NCBI GenBank assembly: GCA_965220265.1
Contig: CBDCPM010000004.1
Location: 3,224,001-3,288,000 of the forward strand
Length of the DNA: 64,000 nt
From: Bin87 sp965220265
GTDB lineage: Bacteria; Chloroflexota; Dehalococcoidia; Lucifugimonadales; UBA3495
Reading direction: 5' to 3'
Positions 16,392 to 24,918 of the stretch are shown here, piece after piece (within the stretch, counting starts at the first letter, position 1; each line of letters begins with the position of its first letter). A program made the position numbers and the translations under genes. A model generated the notes under the pieces. It was not told where the DNA came from. It worked only from the letters and a program-made list of their open reading frames with translations, and made no database searches.

Positions 16392-19226
16392 TCAGGCCTG
16401 GGGGCAGATGAAGATTCCTTCCTTTTTGCAGACCGTGTGCAACTCGCACCGCTGGCAAACCTCCTTGTCAGGCGGTCGCGACACGGCAAAGTCCCGTGCC
16501 TTGATTTTCTCCACCGTGCAACCCAGCAGGTTCCGTGCTTCCAGCACCGCCGCACCCGTATCCTCAACCTCCATTACCGCATCGGAACCCAGGTCCTCGT
16601 CCATCCAGTAGACGCTCAAATTCTCAACCTGGCGCTCCCGGTTCCGCTCCACCATCAGTCCGTACAAGGCCAACTGCTTGCGGTACTTGTCAACGATCTC
16701 GGCATCTGCCGCTGGCCGCTGTCCACTCTTCAAGTCCAGCACCGCGAGCCCTCCGTTCACCTCCGCCAGCAGGTCGGCCCGACCCTCCACGCGCCAATCC
16801 TCTCCCTCGTAGGCCACCTCCTCCTCGCTGACCAAGACCATCATCCCCGTGGACCGGACGTGCTGTAAAAAGCCCTTCGCCTGCCGCTCGACACGCCGAA
16901 GTGACTGGTCGCTAAACCCAGTCCGCTCCGCCGCTCCGACCCGCCATGCCTCCTCCGCAACCAGCCCTTCGATCACGGGACCAACCGCACTCGGGTCAGA
17001 CCCATCCGCCAACATTTGGCAAACTCGTTCCATACAGGCGTGAACCAGCGTCCCAAACGCCGCTGCCTCGGACCATTTTTTCTCGAACCCATAATGCCGG
17101 AAATATTCGTAGCGCCGCGGGCACGTGTCGTAGAGCAGGATGTCGCCGGTCACGCTGTACGTTTCACGCCTTTCGGGCTCGCCCACAGGGGCGAACCTCT
17201 GCCCAATCAGTAGGTCCCGACTCGCCTCGCTCCAATCGACCGCATCCGCCCAGATGGAAGGCCCGTCCTGCGCCGACAATGCATTTGACGCCAGCACCAG
17301 CAGGTTCCTCGCTCTCGTGAACGCCACGTACTGACGACGGGCGCCGCCAAGACCCGCGCACCCGCTCTCACCCGCCGGGTCCCAGTCCGGCGCATACCGG
17401 ACCAATTCGTTCTGAACCGACCTGTCCCGCGATTCGAACGTCAATCCACCCGCGACCACCACCGGAAATTCCAACCCTTTCGACTGGTGCACGGTCATGA
17501 CCCGCACGCAGTCTCCGTCGGCGATCACCCCGGGCACTTCTTGCTGCGCCACCCCGTGCCGAAACACGAGCGGCATGAACTTCGCGAAAAAGTCCCGTCG
17601 CATGCCGTCCACTTGACCAGCCTGAACCCGGTCATAACCGTAGAGCGTTTGGAACGTGGAGAGGAACCGTGACCAGGTGGCGAGATTGACCATCGGCCGC
17701 GGACTCCCCTGCAATCCGATGAAAGGATCCAGCGCCATCAGCACGTAGAAATAATCCAGCAAGTCACGGTCCAGGTCCCGACCTGTTGCGGAAAGACCCG
17801 CGAGTTCCCGCTGCCAACGCAGAAGCGCGCGACTCAACACCGAGTCATGTGGGGTCCGCCCCAGCAGATCGTCCACCGCTTCGCTCACATACTGGTCCAC
17901 CGCCCGGTCTCCCTTCTCATGAAGGGCCGTCCACCCCATGATAAGCGCGAAGCACGCCACCATATCCCTGACCTCTCCGTACTCGAAAAATCTGCGCCTC
18001 CCGTGGACCGTCACTGGGATCCCTGCCGCTCGCATCGCTCCCACGTAGGGGCCGCTAATTCGGTCCTGCACGCTGTTGAGGAGCAGCGCCACCTGCCCAT
18101 AGCGCTCGATGACGCCCGAACCCTTGAGGCGCGCGACCATGGCCGCCACCTGCCGCGCCTCGTCATCCGAGTCCGTGGCCCGTATGCGGACTACGCTGGG
18201 ATAATCGGCCTGACCCGTCCGAGAGGACGGCTCTATGTGTTTCTTAAAGCGCGGGCCGGCCGTATCCGTTGCTGCCGCATCCAGCATCCACCGGTTGCAC
18301 GCGTCCACTATCCCGGGTTCGGAGCGGTAATTGGTGGTCAGCGATATGACGCTGCAATCCGGGAACCGAGTCGGGAAGTCCAGCAGGTTGCGGACAGTCG
18401 CGCCCCGAAACGCATAGATGGACTGGTCATCATCACCGACCACGGCAAGGTTGCCCGTGCTGCCGGCCAACGTGAGCAGGAGTTGCTCCTGCACGTGGTT
18501 GGTGTCCTGATACTCGTCCACCATGACCCATTTCACGTCTCGGGCCAGCGGCGGGGTATCGGCGTCCTGTCTGAGACGGTCCAGAGCCCACCGTTGCAGA
18601 TAGCTGAAATCCACCATCCGGTGATGGTGTAGCGCTTGCGTGTAGTGAACGTAGCACTCGCCCAGCGCCCGGTGCAGTGCGTCCTCGGACGCGAGCAGCG
18701 CCTGAGGGTCGATAGTCCTCTCTGACATGGTGTTGAAACTGTCGGCCAATCCCTTGGCAACGCCGGATGCGCCCCAACGGCGGACGAACCGGTGACCTTG
18801 CTCAGGACTGGCGATTTCTTCCAAGCGGCTCTGGATGAAAGCCATCTGCTGGAGGCTGTCCAGCATCTGCGGGTTCTGACCCGCGGGCACAGCGCCGTCG
18901 CTTTCCCTGATGATGCGGTTGCAGAGGCCGTGAATGGTGCTTATCTGCACCTCGGACAGGTCTTGACGGCATCCGATGTCAGCGGCCGCGCGGTCGAACC
19001 GCTCCCTTAGTTCCTGGGCCGCCTTCTGCGAGAAGGTGCATATCATGACCTCTCGCGGGTGAGCGTACCCGCCCACGATGAGGTTGAGCGCTCTCAGCAC
19101 GAGCGTGGTCGTTTTCCCCGACCCGGGGCCGGCGATCACGAGCAGAGGTCCGTGCACATGGCCCACTACGTTGGCCTGCTGCTCGCTCAGGTTTGGATAG
19201 TGGCTGGCTATCTGGTTGGTCAACAT
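16392..19226 (-). CDS. UvrD/PcrA-type DNA helicase with C-terminal PD-(D/E)XK nuclease domain
   Basis: The start is ATG 19226 with AAGGAGG seven bases upstream. The 944-residue product has the complete superfamily-1A set: Q-motif region LSEQQANVV, Walker A AGPGSGKTTT (about residue 32), DEYQDTN, GDDDQSIYAFRGA, TTNYRSEPGIVDACN, VMTVHQSKGLEFPVVVAGG and VAFTRARNLLVLA. The C-terminal 200 residues match a RecB-like nuclease: GTLVHACMERV, GRADLLAEVNGGLAVLDLKS (the D...D-K motif) and a final C-x2-C-x5-C cluster that could hold an iron-sulfur centre. It resembles AddA/AdnB-like helicase-nucleases, without a visible AddB partner. It lies directly downstream of recombinase locus A on the same strand, 145 bases away. 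Confidence 0.93.
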   Translation of the reverse strand: MLTNQIASHYPNLSEQQANVVGHVHGPLLVIAGPGSGKTTTLVLRALNLIVGGYAHPREVMICTFSQKAAQELRERFDRAAADIGCRQDLSEVQISTIHGLCNRIIRESDGAVPAGQNPQMLDSLQQMAFIQSRLEEIASPEQGHRFVRRWGASGVAKGLADSFNTMSERTIDPQALLASEDALHRALGECYVHYTQALHHHRMVDFSYLQRWALDRLRQDADTPPLARDVKWVMVDEYQDTNHVQEQLLLTLAGSTGNLAVVGDDDQSIYAFRGATVRNLLDFPTRFPDCSVISLTTNYRSEPGIVDACNRWMLDAAATDTAGPRFKKHIEPSSRTGQADYPSVVRIRATDSDDEARQVAAMVARLKGSGVIERYGQVALLLNSVQDRISGPYVGAMRAAGIPVTVHGRRRFFEYGEVRDMVACFALIMGWTALHEKGDRAVDQYVSEAVDDLLGRTPHDSVLSRALLRWQRELAGLSATGRDLDRDLLDYFYVLMALDPFIGLQGSPRPMVNLATWSRFLSTFQTLYGYDRVQAGQVDGMRRDFFAKFMPLVFRHGVAQQEVPGVIADGDCVRVMTVHQSKGLEFPVVVAGGLTFESRDRSVQNELVRYAPDWDPAGESGCAGLGGARRQYVAFTRARNLLVLASNALSAQDGPSIWADAVDWSEASRDLLIGQRFAPVGEPERRETYSVTGDILLYDTCPRRYEYFRHYGFEKKWSEAAAFGTLVHACMERVCQMLADGSDPSAVGPVIEGLVAEEAWRVGAAERTGFSDQSLRRVERQAKGFLQHVRSTGMMVLVSEEEVAYEGEDWRVEGRADLLAEVNGGLAVLDLKSGQRPAADAEIVDKYRKQLALYGLMVERNRERQVENLSVYWMDEDLGSDAVMEVEDTGAAVLEARNLLGCTVEKIKARDFAVSRPPDKEVCQRCELHTVCKKEGIFICPQA

Positions 19227-19370
19227 CTCGCCCTCCTTTAAGGCGGTGTTGACCCGGTTCTCCGGTTCACTGACGCTGGCGGTGCTTCGGACCCACAAGT
19301 TGGAAATCGCCTCCCCGTCGCCTTGTGATAAAATCCGCCGCACCCACGTACGTGGCAATCGATGTCTCTT

Positions 19371-20978
19371 TCAGCGAAGGCGAAAACTTGCTTTATACCG
19401 CCAATTTTTCATTGATGCCAATGTATGTCCAGTGGTAGTTCTTTTTCCGGTGACCGTAATGGTCATCGAAACCTCACCACGCACCGCGAAAACCTGAACG
19501 TCCAACGCCCCCAACAGGGCCTGCTTCCCCGCGAAGTCAAGATCTTCAATGCCCTCGGCGAGCTCGTGGCAACGTTCCGCCACGAGTACCCTGACCCTTT
19601 CGGCATCACGCGACCATTCGCGTTGGCGCTCTAGTTCGCCGAGGGTACGTTCACATTCCTCCCGAAAGGCCTTTACGGGACCGTTCTGAAGTTTCAATTC
19701 GTCTTGATCAATTTCAGCGTCGCCATACAACGCCAGGAACCTCGCCTCCTTCTCCCGACACTCCCGAACCCTTTTCTTCATCTCTGAGATCTGGACAGCG
19801 ACATCGCCCTCCCCAGTGATCAAGAATTCATCCAACTCCGCAAGCACCAACTCGGGGTTGCGAAGCGCAGTTGCCAGACCACCAAATACCGATTCCTCGA
19901 ATTCATCGGCCTCGATGTACTCGGCACTGCAAATCTTCGCACGCGTGGACGCTTTTTGCGTACCCCGACACCGGTATTTCCTGACACCCTTCGAACGACT
20001 CGCACCATTGATTTTCGTTCCGCAAGTGCTACACCAAGAATGACCAGTCAGCACATACACCTCCGGGCCCATATTCTTGGCCCGCGGCATGTCCAATCGC
20101 CGCTGCACCTGTTTCCACAGGGCAGGATCCACGATTACGGGTGAGAACCCCTTAATCCAGATCCACTCGCTTTCAGGTCGGAGGGTACGTTCCCGTACCT
20201 TCTTCTCGTCCGGCGTGCCACGATTGACGTAATAGGTCCTGCAACGGCACCTGCCGAACACGTCCCAACCCATGTAGGACTCGTGCCGCAGGATGTTCTC
20301 CACGGTCCGAGGGTGCCAAAGCTTGTCATTCTTGGTCGGAACGCCCCTCTCGTTCAGTTCGCATGCAATTGCATAACTGGTCCGACCAGAGGCGTACCAC
20401 ACGTACGTCTGCACGACCCAAATCGCCTCAGCCTCGATGACGGTCCGGATCTTCGTATCCGGGTCATAGTGGTAACCGAAAATCCCGTACTTGCCCACCC
20501 CGATCGGCAACCTGCCCGACCTCGCCACCTTAGCCTTACCTCTCATTGTTCGCTCAGCAATTTTCAAACGTTCCTGACCAGCCGCCCATCCCAAGATCAT
20601 CATCAAAAGCTTGGATTCCTCGGAGTCTCCAGACGGGCCATTCTTGAATACGACGTACGCCCCAGCTTCTTGCAGACGGTTGCACAGGCTCATCACCTCG
20701 AATGCGCCGCGCCCCAACCGGTCCGGGTCGAGGATGTACACCCGATTGAACAAACCACGCCCAATCCCACCCATCATGCGTTCGAACCCATCGCGCAAAG
20801 TGCTCTCCCCGGACACCGTGTCCGGATAGATATACTCATCAGGCACAACGCACCCGTCAGATTCCGCCAACAGACGGAGCTGTTCGACCTGGGTTTCCAA
20901 GGACGTCCCGTACAACTCCTGTCCCGGAGTGCTCACCCGCACGTAAATAGCGGCGACCTCCTTCGCAGCAACTGGCAT
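19371..20978 (-). CDS. Large serine recombinase (locus A)
   Basis: The 535-residue product has a resolvase domain at residues 7-150 with nucleophile Ser16 (AIYVRVSTPGQ) and DPDRLGRGAFE. A recombinase domain follows (TSYAIACELNERGVPTKNDK, TVENILRHESYMGWDVFG), then a zinc ribbon (C-x2-C in HSWCSTCGTK with KYRCRGTQK and a later Cys), then a long coiled coil at about residues 395-490 typical of large serine integrases. The ribosome site GGAGG lies eight bases before ATG 20978. It is the most intact member of a minus-strand series of recombinase-related genes and is probably the integrase or excisionase catalyst of a mobile element. The product of locus B (55603-57276) shares the same layout and a common HTLAS motif near the end. 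Confidence 0.93.
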   Translation of the reverse strand: MPVAAKEVAAIYVRVSTPGQELYGTSLETQVEQLRLLAESDGCVVPDEYIYPDTVSGESTLRDGFERMMGGIGRGLFNRVYILDPDRLGRGAFEVMSLCNRLQEAGAYVVFKNGPSGDSEESKLLMMILGWAAGQERLKIAERTMRGKAKVARSGRLPIGVGKYGIFGYHYDPDTKIRTVIEAEAIWVVQTYVWYASGRTSYAIACELNERGVPTKNDKLWHPRTVENILRHESYMGWDVFGRCRCRTYYVNRGTPDEKKVRERTLRPESEWIWIKGFSPVIVDPALWKQVQRRLDMPRAKNMGPEVYVLTGHSWCSTCGTKINGASRSKGVRKYRCRGTQKASTRAKICSAEYIEADEFEESVFGGLATALRNPELVLAELDEFLITGEGDVAVQISEMKKRVRECREKEARFLALYGDAEIDQDELKLQNGPVKAFREECERTLGELERQREWSRDAERVRVLVAERCHELAEGIEDLDFAGKQALLGALDVQVFAVRGEVSMTITVTGKRTTTGHTLASMKNWRYKASFRLR

Positions 20979-21164
20979 GATTCAAACCTCCATAATTCCT
21001 TGTCTCGAAACAGAGTCAACGCCAACGAACCGGCGGACACTCAACCCGCAAATCGCGGCCAGTCACCGGGGTTCAGCCCCCCAGGCCGCGTATGCCGGGC
21101 GCCCACCTTGCAACTTCACGGTCAAACCTCCCCAGTTGATCCAGTGGGCTACCCGTCAGAGAAA

Positions 21165-21497
21165 CTAGTCGCTCATAAGCCTCCCTTGGAACCAACGCCG
21201 ACGATTACGGTTGGGCGGTCCGCCCAAGACCACGACACGCACGTTCCAGCCGCGGTGGTCATACCAACCCGTATCCATCACCACATCACCCGCGGTGTTC
21301 TCCGAGGGCTCCGACGAGTCAGCCTCGCCAGACAGCACCCCACCCGGAATTCCATCCCATGGTACCGATGCGGTATCATCAAAAACGACCATCCTGGGAA
21401 ACTCCTCAGCTTGGTCTGGGGCCGCGTCTGAGGGGTCAATCTCACGCGGCTCCGCTTGTTTTCCAAGACGTTCACGGCCTTCTTTCCGTTTGCCCAT
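21165..21497 (-). CDS. Small recombinase-associated 'DTGW' protein (locus A)
   Basis: The start is ATG 21497 (MGKRKEGRERL), because AAGGAGG lies seven bases upstream; ATG 21503 would overlap that site. The 110-residue product has an acidic low-complexity N-terminal half and a conserved-looking C-terminal block, GDVVMDTGWYDHRGWNVRVV. The block resembles GEIVVDTGWTDAGRVRLRAV in the small protein at 57957-58226 of locus B. Both sit just upstream of large serine recombinases. It could be a directionality factor or DNA-binding accessory; no known family is recognised. Confidence 0.7.
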   Translation of the reverse strand: MGKRKEGRERLGKQAEPREIDPSDAAPDQAEEFPRMVVFDDTASVPWDGIPGGVLSGEADSSEPSENTAGDVVMDTGWYDHRGWNVRVVVLGGPPNRNRRRWFQGRLMSD

Positions 21498-21801
21498 AGG
21501 CATACCTCCTTCGCCATCGGCGTCGAGTGCGACCGGATAACAAACAAGACTGGGAACCACCACCAATCGTTGGATCAGTCTCCAGCTCTTACACAAACGC
21601 CGGACGATGCACCCCACTGGCACCGGACAACACACCCGTCCGGCACCGGCCGCGCCGTCAGACTGTTTGACAAATTGAGGCTGATGCCTTACCACAACTG
21701 CCCTCCTGTCAGGGCCACCCATCCGTGGATTTCCTGAGCTGGTGATCTGCCAGCCCTTGGGCAACTTGTCCTCCGGGGACCGCCGAGGACGAAAGTTCCC
21801 A

Positions 21802-21990
21802 TTACTGACCCCGTTCGCTCGTTGGGTTCGTCTCGTTCAGGTAGGTGGCGATGTCAGCTCCGGTCCAACCTGCATCGACCAGCTTGAAGATCAAGCGCAC
21901 GGTGCTGGCCTACCGCTCATCAGGCGTCGGTGACATCTCAACCTTGTCGAAGGCAAAGCCGTAGACCCGGGGTAGGCCAAGACGGGAAAA
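21802..21990 (-). pseudogene. Serine-recombinase central-domain remnant
   Basis: In a frame different from the preceding resolvase domain, the sequence reads GFAFDKVEMSPTPDER, an in-frame stop, then ASTVRLIFKLVDAGWTGADI, ATYLNETNPTSERGQ and a TAA at 21802. This is the start of a recombinase domain (compare the region after the resolvase domain in large serine recombinases). It shows that the gene at 21891-22664 derives from a full-size recombinase that lost its C-terminal part. Confidence 0.65.
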
Positions 21991-22664
21991 CGACCCCGGA
22001 AATTGGTGTCGAAGGATCCCCGCACAAAGCGGATTTCGACGCCCGCCGAGGCAAACTCCTCATGTAGCAGCGCGAGTTGATGGAGACTGCGCAACAGGCG
22101 GTCCGGCGAGCAGACGTACACCACGCCCACCTCGCCTGCCTGTACGGCCCGCCGAAGCTGGTTCAACCCCGGATGGTCGAGTTGGAGGCCACTGCCTTGG
22201 TCCCGAAAAACATAAGTGGCACCGATGGGCGGCTCTCCGTCCTCGTCAGCCTGGCGAACACACGCATCAACTTGTGCTTCCAGAGAAGACTGTCCCGGGT
22301 CGGCACGTGCCTCACGGGCGTAGACCGCCGTGTGGCGCTCCGTCGCCAATTCGTTTGAAGCCCCGGTTTTCTTGGATTCCATGATTTCCTCCATTGTTGA
22401 CGTTGTGGGTAAAGGGGCGAACGAGTAATCCGGCACGCGGGTAACGGTTCTGCAGGCCCCGTAGCGAATGTCGCCAAGCATCCCCCTCTTGCATCGGTAG
22501 TAACGCTGGCCGCGGGCACTTTTGACTACCACCAAGCGCGACCCACAGGCGTCACATCGCACGGCAACCGGCGGCACTCGCCGATGAACACTGTCCTCGT
22601 TCCCGCCACGCTGGGCTTGCAGGCGCTTCCGCACCTCTTTGAAGTCGTTTTCAGAAATTGTCAA
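21891..22664 (-). CDS. Zinc-ribbon plus resolvase-domain protein lacking the catalytic serine
   Basis: A TTG at 22664 with AAGGAGG upstream opens a 257-codon frame. Residues 1-90 contain a recombinase-type zinc ribbon (VRCDACGSRLVVVKS...YYRCKRG...GAC). From about residue 95 a resolvase domain follows: HTAVYAREARADPGQSSLEA, SPDRLLRSLHQLALLHEE and VEIRFVRGSFDT. The position of the nucleophile (YxRxS) is Ala here. The last 35 residues are out of register with the family. An internal ATG at 22382 has GGAGGA seven bases upstream, so the two halves might also be made separately. The domain order is the reverse of normal serine recombinases, suggesting fusion of the tail of one recombinase to the head of the next. 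Confidence 0.65.
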   Translation of the reverse strand: MTISENDFKEVRKRLQAQRGGNEDSVHRRVPPVAVRCDACGSRLVVVKSARGQRYYRCKRGMLGDIRYGACRTVTRVPDYSFAPLPTTSTMEEIMESKKTGASNELATERHTAVYAREARADPGQSSLEAQVDACVRQADEDGEPPIGATYVFRDQGSGLQLDHPGLNQLRRAVQAGEVGVVYVCSPDRLLRSLHQLALLHEEFASAGVEIRFVRGSFDTNFRGRFPVLAYPGSTALPSTRLRCHRRLMSGRPAPCA

Positions 22665-22752
22665 CGGACACCTCCTTACGTTCAGTGCGCGGTTACTCTT
22701 GACCGTCAAAATTCCGCGGTGCGCCAGCCACACGGCCTTGCACCGCGGCAAC

Positions 22753-23365
22753 TTAATCCCGATTCCTCGCTGTGTTCGCGTTCCCGTGTCCAACCAGGGA
22801 CAGCACGAACCTGACCAGAACGTTGGTCGCCCGCCGGAGTCGACTCACTGTTCGTGCTCGGATACCGTGTTGATCTTTCACGAAATGTACCGGCACGCCG
22901 TGGCCATCAAACTCCTCCAGCGCCGCCAAGAGTTCCGACCCGTTGCGCGGCAACCGGTCCGCACCGTAGACAAGCACAGCACTCACCTCGCCGGCGACCG
23001 CCGCGCGACGCATACTTTCGCATTCCTCACGCATCAGCGTCTCCTCCGGATCCGACGTCCCGGTAAACGTCCGCGTCATTGACTTGGTACCCCAGCGACT
23101 CCGCCAACTCGACGCACGCGGCTTCCTGGCCGGATGAACTCACCCTGACGTAGACCACAGCCTTCTTGTACGTTTCCGGCGCCGAAGGTTCTCCGCCACT
23201 CGCGCTGGGCAAACGCTCCACCACGTCGGCGTCCCGGTGAGACACCTCGCTCGATTCCTCCAGTTCCTCGATCAACGATTCGAAAACCTCGCTCGAGATC
23301 GAGCCTTCCATGAAGAGCCGGATGATTCGCTCCTCAGCGCCCTTCTTTTTCTCGCCATCAGGCAT
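22753..23365 (-). CDS. Split stand-alone resolvase domain (two overlapping reading frames)
   Basis: ATG 23365, preceded by GGAGG, encodes a 112-residue protein: a charged N-terminus (MPDGEKKKGAEERIIRLFME), then the resolvase start VVYVRVSSSGQEAACVELAE with its serine, ending at 23027. The continuation (MRRAAVAGEVSAVLVYGADR, EEFDGHGVPVHFVKDQHG) is in another frame, ending at 22753. The second frame has its own ATG at 23034 preceded by GGAGGAG, overlapping the first stop. Either a one-base indel broke one gene, or two coupled cistrons make a split domain. No recombinase domain follows, so it could not act alone as an integrase. Confidence 0.65.
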
Positions 23366-23442
23366 ATCAAACCTCCGTGTGATGTAGCTCTCTCCCCGCC
23401 GACGGCGGTAGACCCGCCACGCCATATAGCGACGGCGGACAA

Positions 23443-23489
23443 CGAAAAACCGCGATGCCACCGGCCTTCACGGCCGGCGCACATCGCGG
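23443..23489 (-). terminator. Rho-independent terminator/attenuator upstream of recombinase operon A
   Basis: CCGCGATG (23450-23457) pairs with CATCGCGG (23482-23489), and the inner CCGGCC pairs with GGCCGG around a short loop. On the minus strand the hairpin is followed by GTTTTTC, giving a strong terminator. It lies between the leader peptide (stop at 23497) and the first resolvase gene (ATG 23365), so transcripts reaching the recombinases must read through it. Confidence 0.75.
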
Positions 23490-23496
23490 CACAAAA

Positions 23497-23595
23497 TCAA
23501 GGATCTGAGCGCGCTTTGGGGCCGGTGCATATCACGCCGAACGGCACCGCTTCGTCCCGGGCTCCGCTCAGCGAGCAGCGTGGTAAAATTGACAA
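23497..23595 (-). CDS. Possible leader peptide (32 residues)
   Basis: AAGGAGG lies seven bases before a TTG at 23595, which opens MSILPRCSLSGARDEAVPFG and 12 further residues, stopping at 23497. The stop is eight bases before the terminator hairpin at 23450-23489. A strong ribosome site, a short frame and a terminator in this order are the layout of translation-controlled attenuation. No run of one amino acid is seen, so the trigger is unclear. Confidence 0.5.
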   Translation of the reverse strand: MSILPRCSLSGARDEAVPFGVICTGPKARSDP

Positions 23596-23769
23596 TCGTA
23601 GACCTCCTTCTTCCTCGAGAGGGTGCTACTCTTGGCCGGCGCGGGCTGCACTTGCGCCGGTCATTTCTTTCTTGCGATGTGGGCTAAACTAGCACAAACA
23701 TTGTATGCGCTATCACCATATAATCACCTTCAGTGAGTGTCATCAATTTGCAAATTGGCGAAATGACGT

Positions 23770-24408
23770 TTAGCTCGTTTCCGCCTGCTTTTCATGGCTC
23801 TTCTCAAGCAGCTTCAATATCATCTCCTGGTTCGGGGTCAAACCATCCCCGACGTACTCCAGCACACCGCCCTCTGAGCGCTTCCATTCCTGTCCGTAAC
23901 GGACCAGCGTTCCAAGACTGGACTTCACGGATGCAGCATCCACTGCACGCGTTTCACCAGTCCGGAAAATTGCATCGGCCAACGACGCAGTGTCCAACTT
24001 GGGCCCGTACACCCTAGCCGCCGCAAATGCGCGCCGCCTGTTGGTCCCTTTCCCGGCAACCACAGGGAGCGCATAAAGCGCCCTGCCCGTCGGCCCATCG
24101 TAGTCCGGAGCAAGATACTGAAAGGAATCCGAATCGCCACCAAATATAAATCGACGCGAAATGTGAAGGTTCCTCAACCTGTCATACAGGGAGGAATCCG
24201 CACCTTCCTGACCATGCAGCGAGAGGTCAGCATATTCAGCCGCGCCGAGCAAGTGCCTGGCCTTAGCCTCGATCTGGTCCAGGAGCTCCAAGTTCACATC
24301 CGCCCATCTCTTCTCCTCCGCACCCTGACGCTCCCTTTCCGCGCCCCGCAGACGCATTTCGACCAGCGCAACTCTCATCTGTGCCATATTTCCAAATAAT
24401 TGCCCCAT
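23770..24408 (-). CDS. Coiled-coil protein at the head of recombinase locus A
   Basis: The 212-residue product starts at ATG 24408 with GGGAG nine bases upstream. Residues 5-60 are strongly helical and charged (EMRLRGAERERQGAEEKRWA). The C-terminal part (TASLADAIFRTGETRAVDAA, SVKSSLGTLVRYGQEWKRSE, GGVLEYVG) fits a winged-helix-like fold used for DNA binding. The layout is like the protein at 59147-59653, the first gene of locus B, which also pairs an N-terminal coiled coil with a possible winged helix. No exact family is recognised. A role as regulator or accessory DNA-binding protein is inferred. Confidence 0.65.
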   Translation of the reverse strand: MGQLFGNMAQMRVALVEMRLRGAERERQGAEEKRWADVNLELLDQIEAKARHLLGAAEYADLSLHGQEGADSSLYDRLRNLHISRRFIFGGDSDSFQYLAPDYDGPTGRALYALPVVAGKGTNRRRAFAAARVYGPKLDTASLADAIFRTGETRAVDAASVKSSLGTLVRYGQEWKRSEGGVLEYVGDGLTPNQEMILKLLEKSHEKQAETS

Positions 24409-24409
24409 G

Positions 24410-24918
24410 TTTCTGATCTCCCGAAATCACCAACCGAATTTTCGGCGCCGACAACGAACTTGCTGGCAAACGCCGGATGAGTCCTTGCCTACATAGAGTC
24501 CTCATATCCGGGGAATGTTCTTGTGCCTATTCTGACTCGCCATGCCGTCCGGAGTCAAGCAGTTTTAGTGCGACAGTTGGTGTCTTCACCATTTATCCCC
24601 CGGAAACGCCCCACACTCATGAGTCTGACGGCGCTCCTGAGTTAACGTCCAAGCCCGAGATTTGAACAGCAATCCATCCTGGTACCGTCAGCCGACTGCT
24701 CCAAGCGAAAACAGCGGCATAATACCGACATCGGGAGATCTCCGGAGGTTACGCGACGTTGCAAACGTCGGCGTAGCTGAAAAACACACAAGACCTGCTG
24801 TAGGACGCCGCCAACGACGTAGCTGACCACAGACAGGCCAGCCCACCATGACGAGAGCCGCCCCAACGGGCGGCTTTTCGTTTTCCGAGCACCACCGTTC
24901 TTCGAAGGACACCAATCA
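24410..24918. other. Intergenic region between divergent genes
   Basis: About 500 bases separate the minus-strand locus A from the plus-strand gene at 24919. No supported gene was found. The stretch should contain promoters for both directions but none is clear. A plus-strand terminator lies at its right end. Confidence 0.4.
24857..24885 (+). terminator. Rho-independent terminator
   Basis: GCCGCCC (24857-24863) pairs with GGGCGGC (24868-24874) across CAAC and is followed by TTTTCGTTTT. It lies only about 40 bases before ATG 24919, so it may end a short upstream transcript or control entry into that gene. Confidence 0.7.

Noticed and set aside
19226..19371. Recombinase attachment sites next to locus A
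   Set aside because: No pair of matching short direct repeats flanking either recombinase locus could be found by eye; comparison with an empty site is required.
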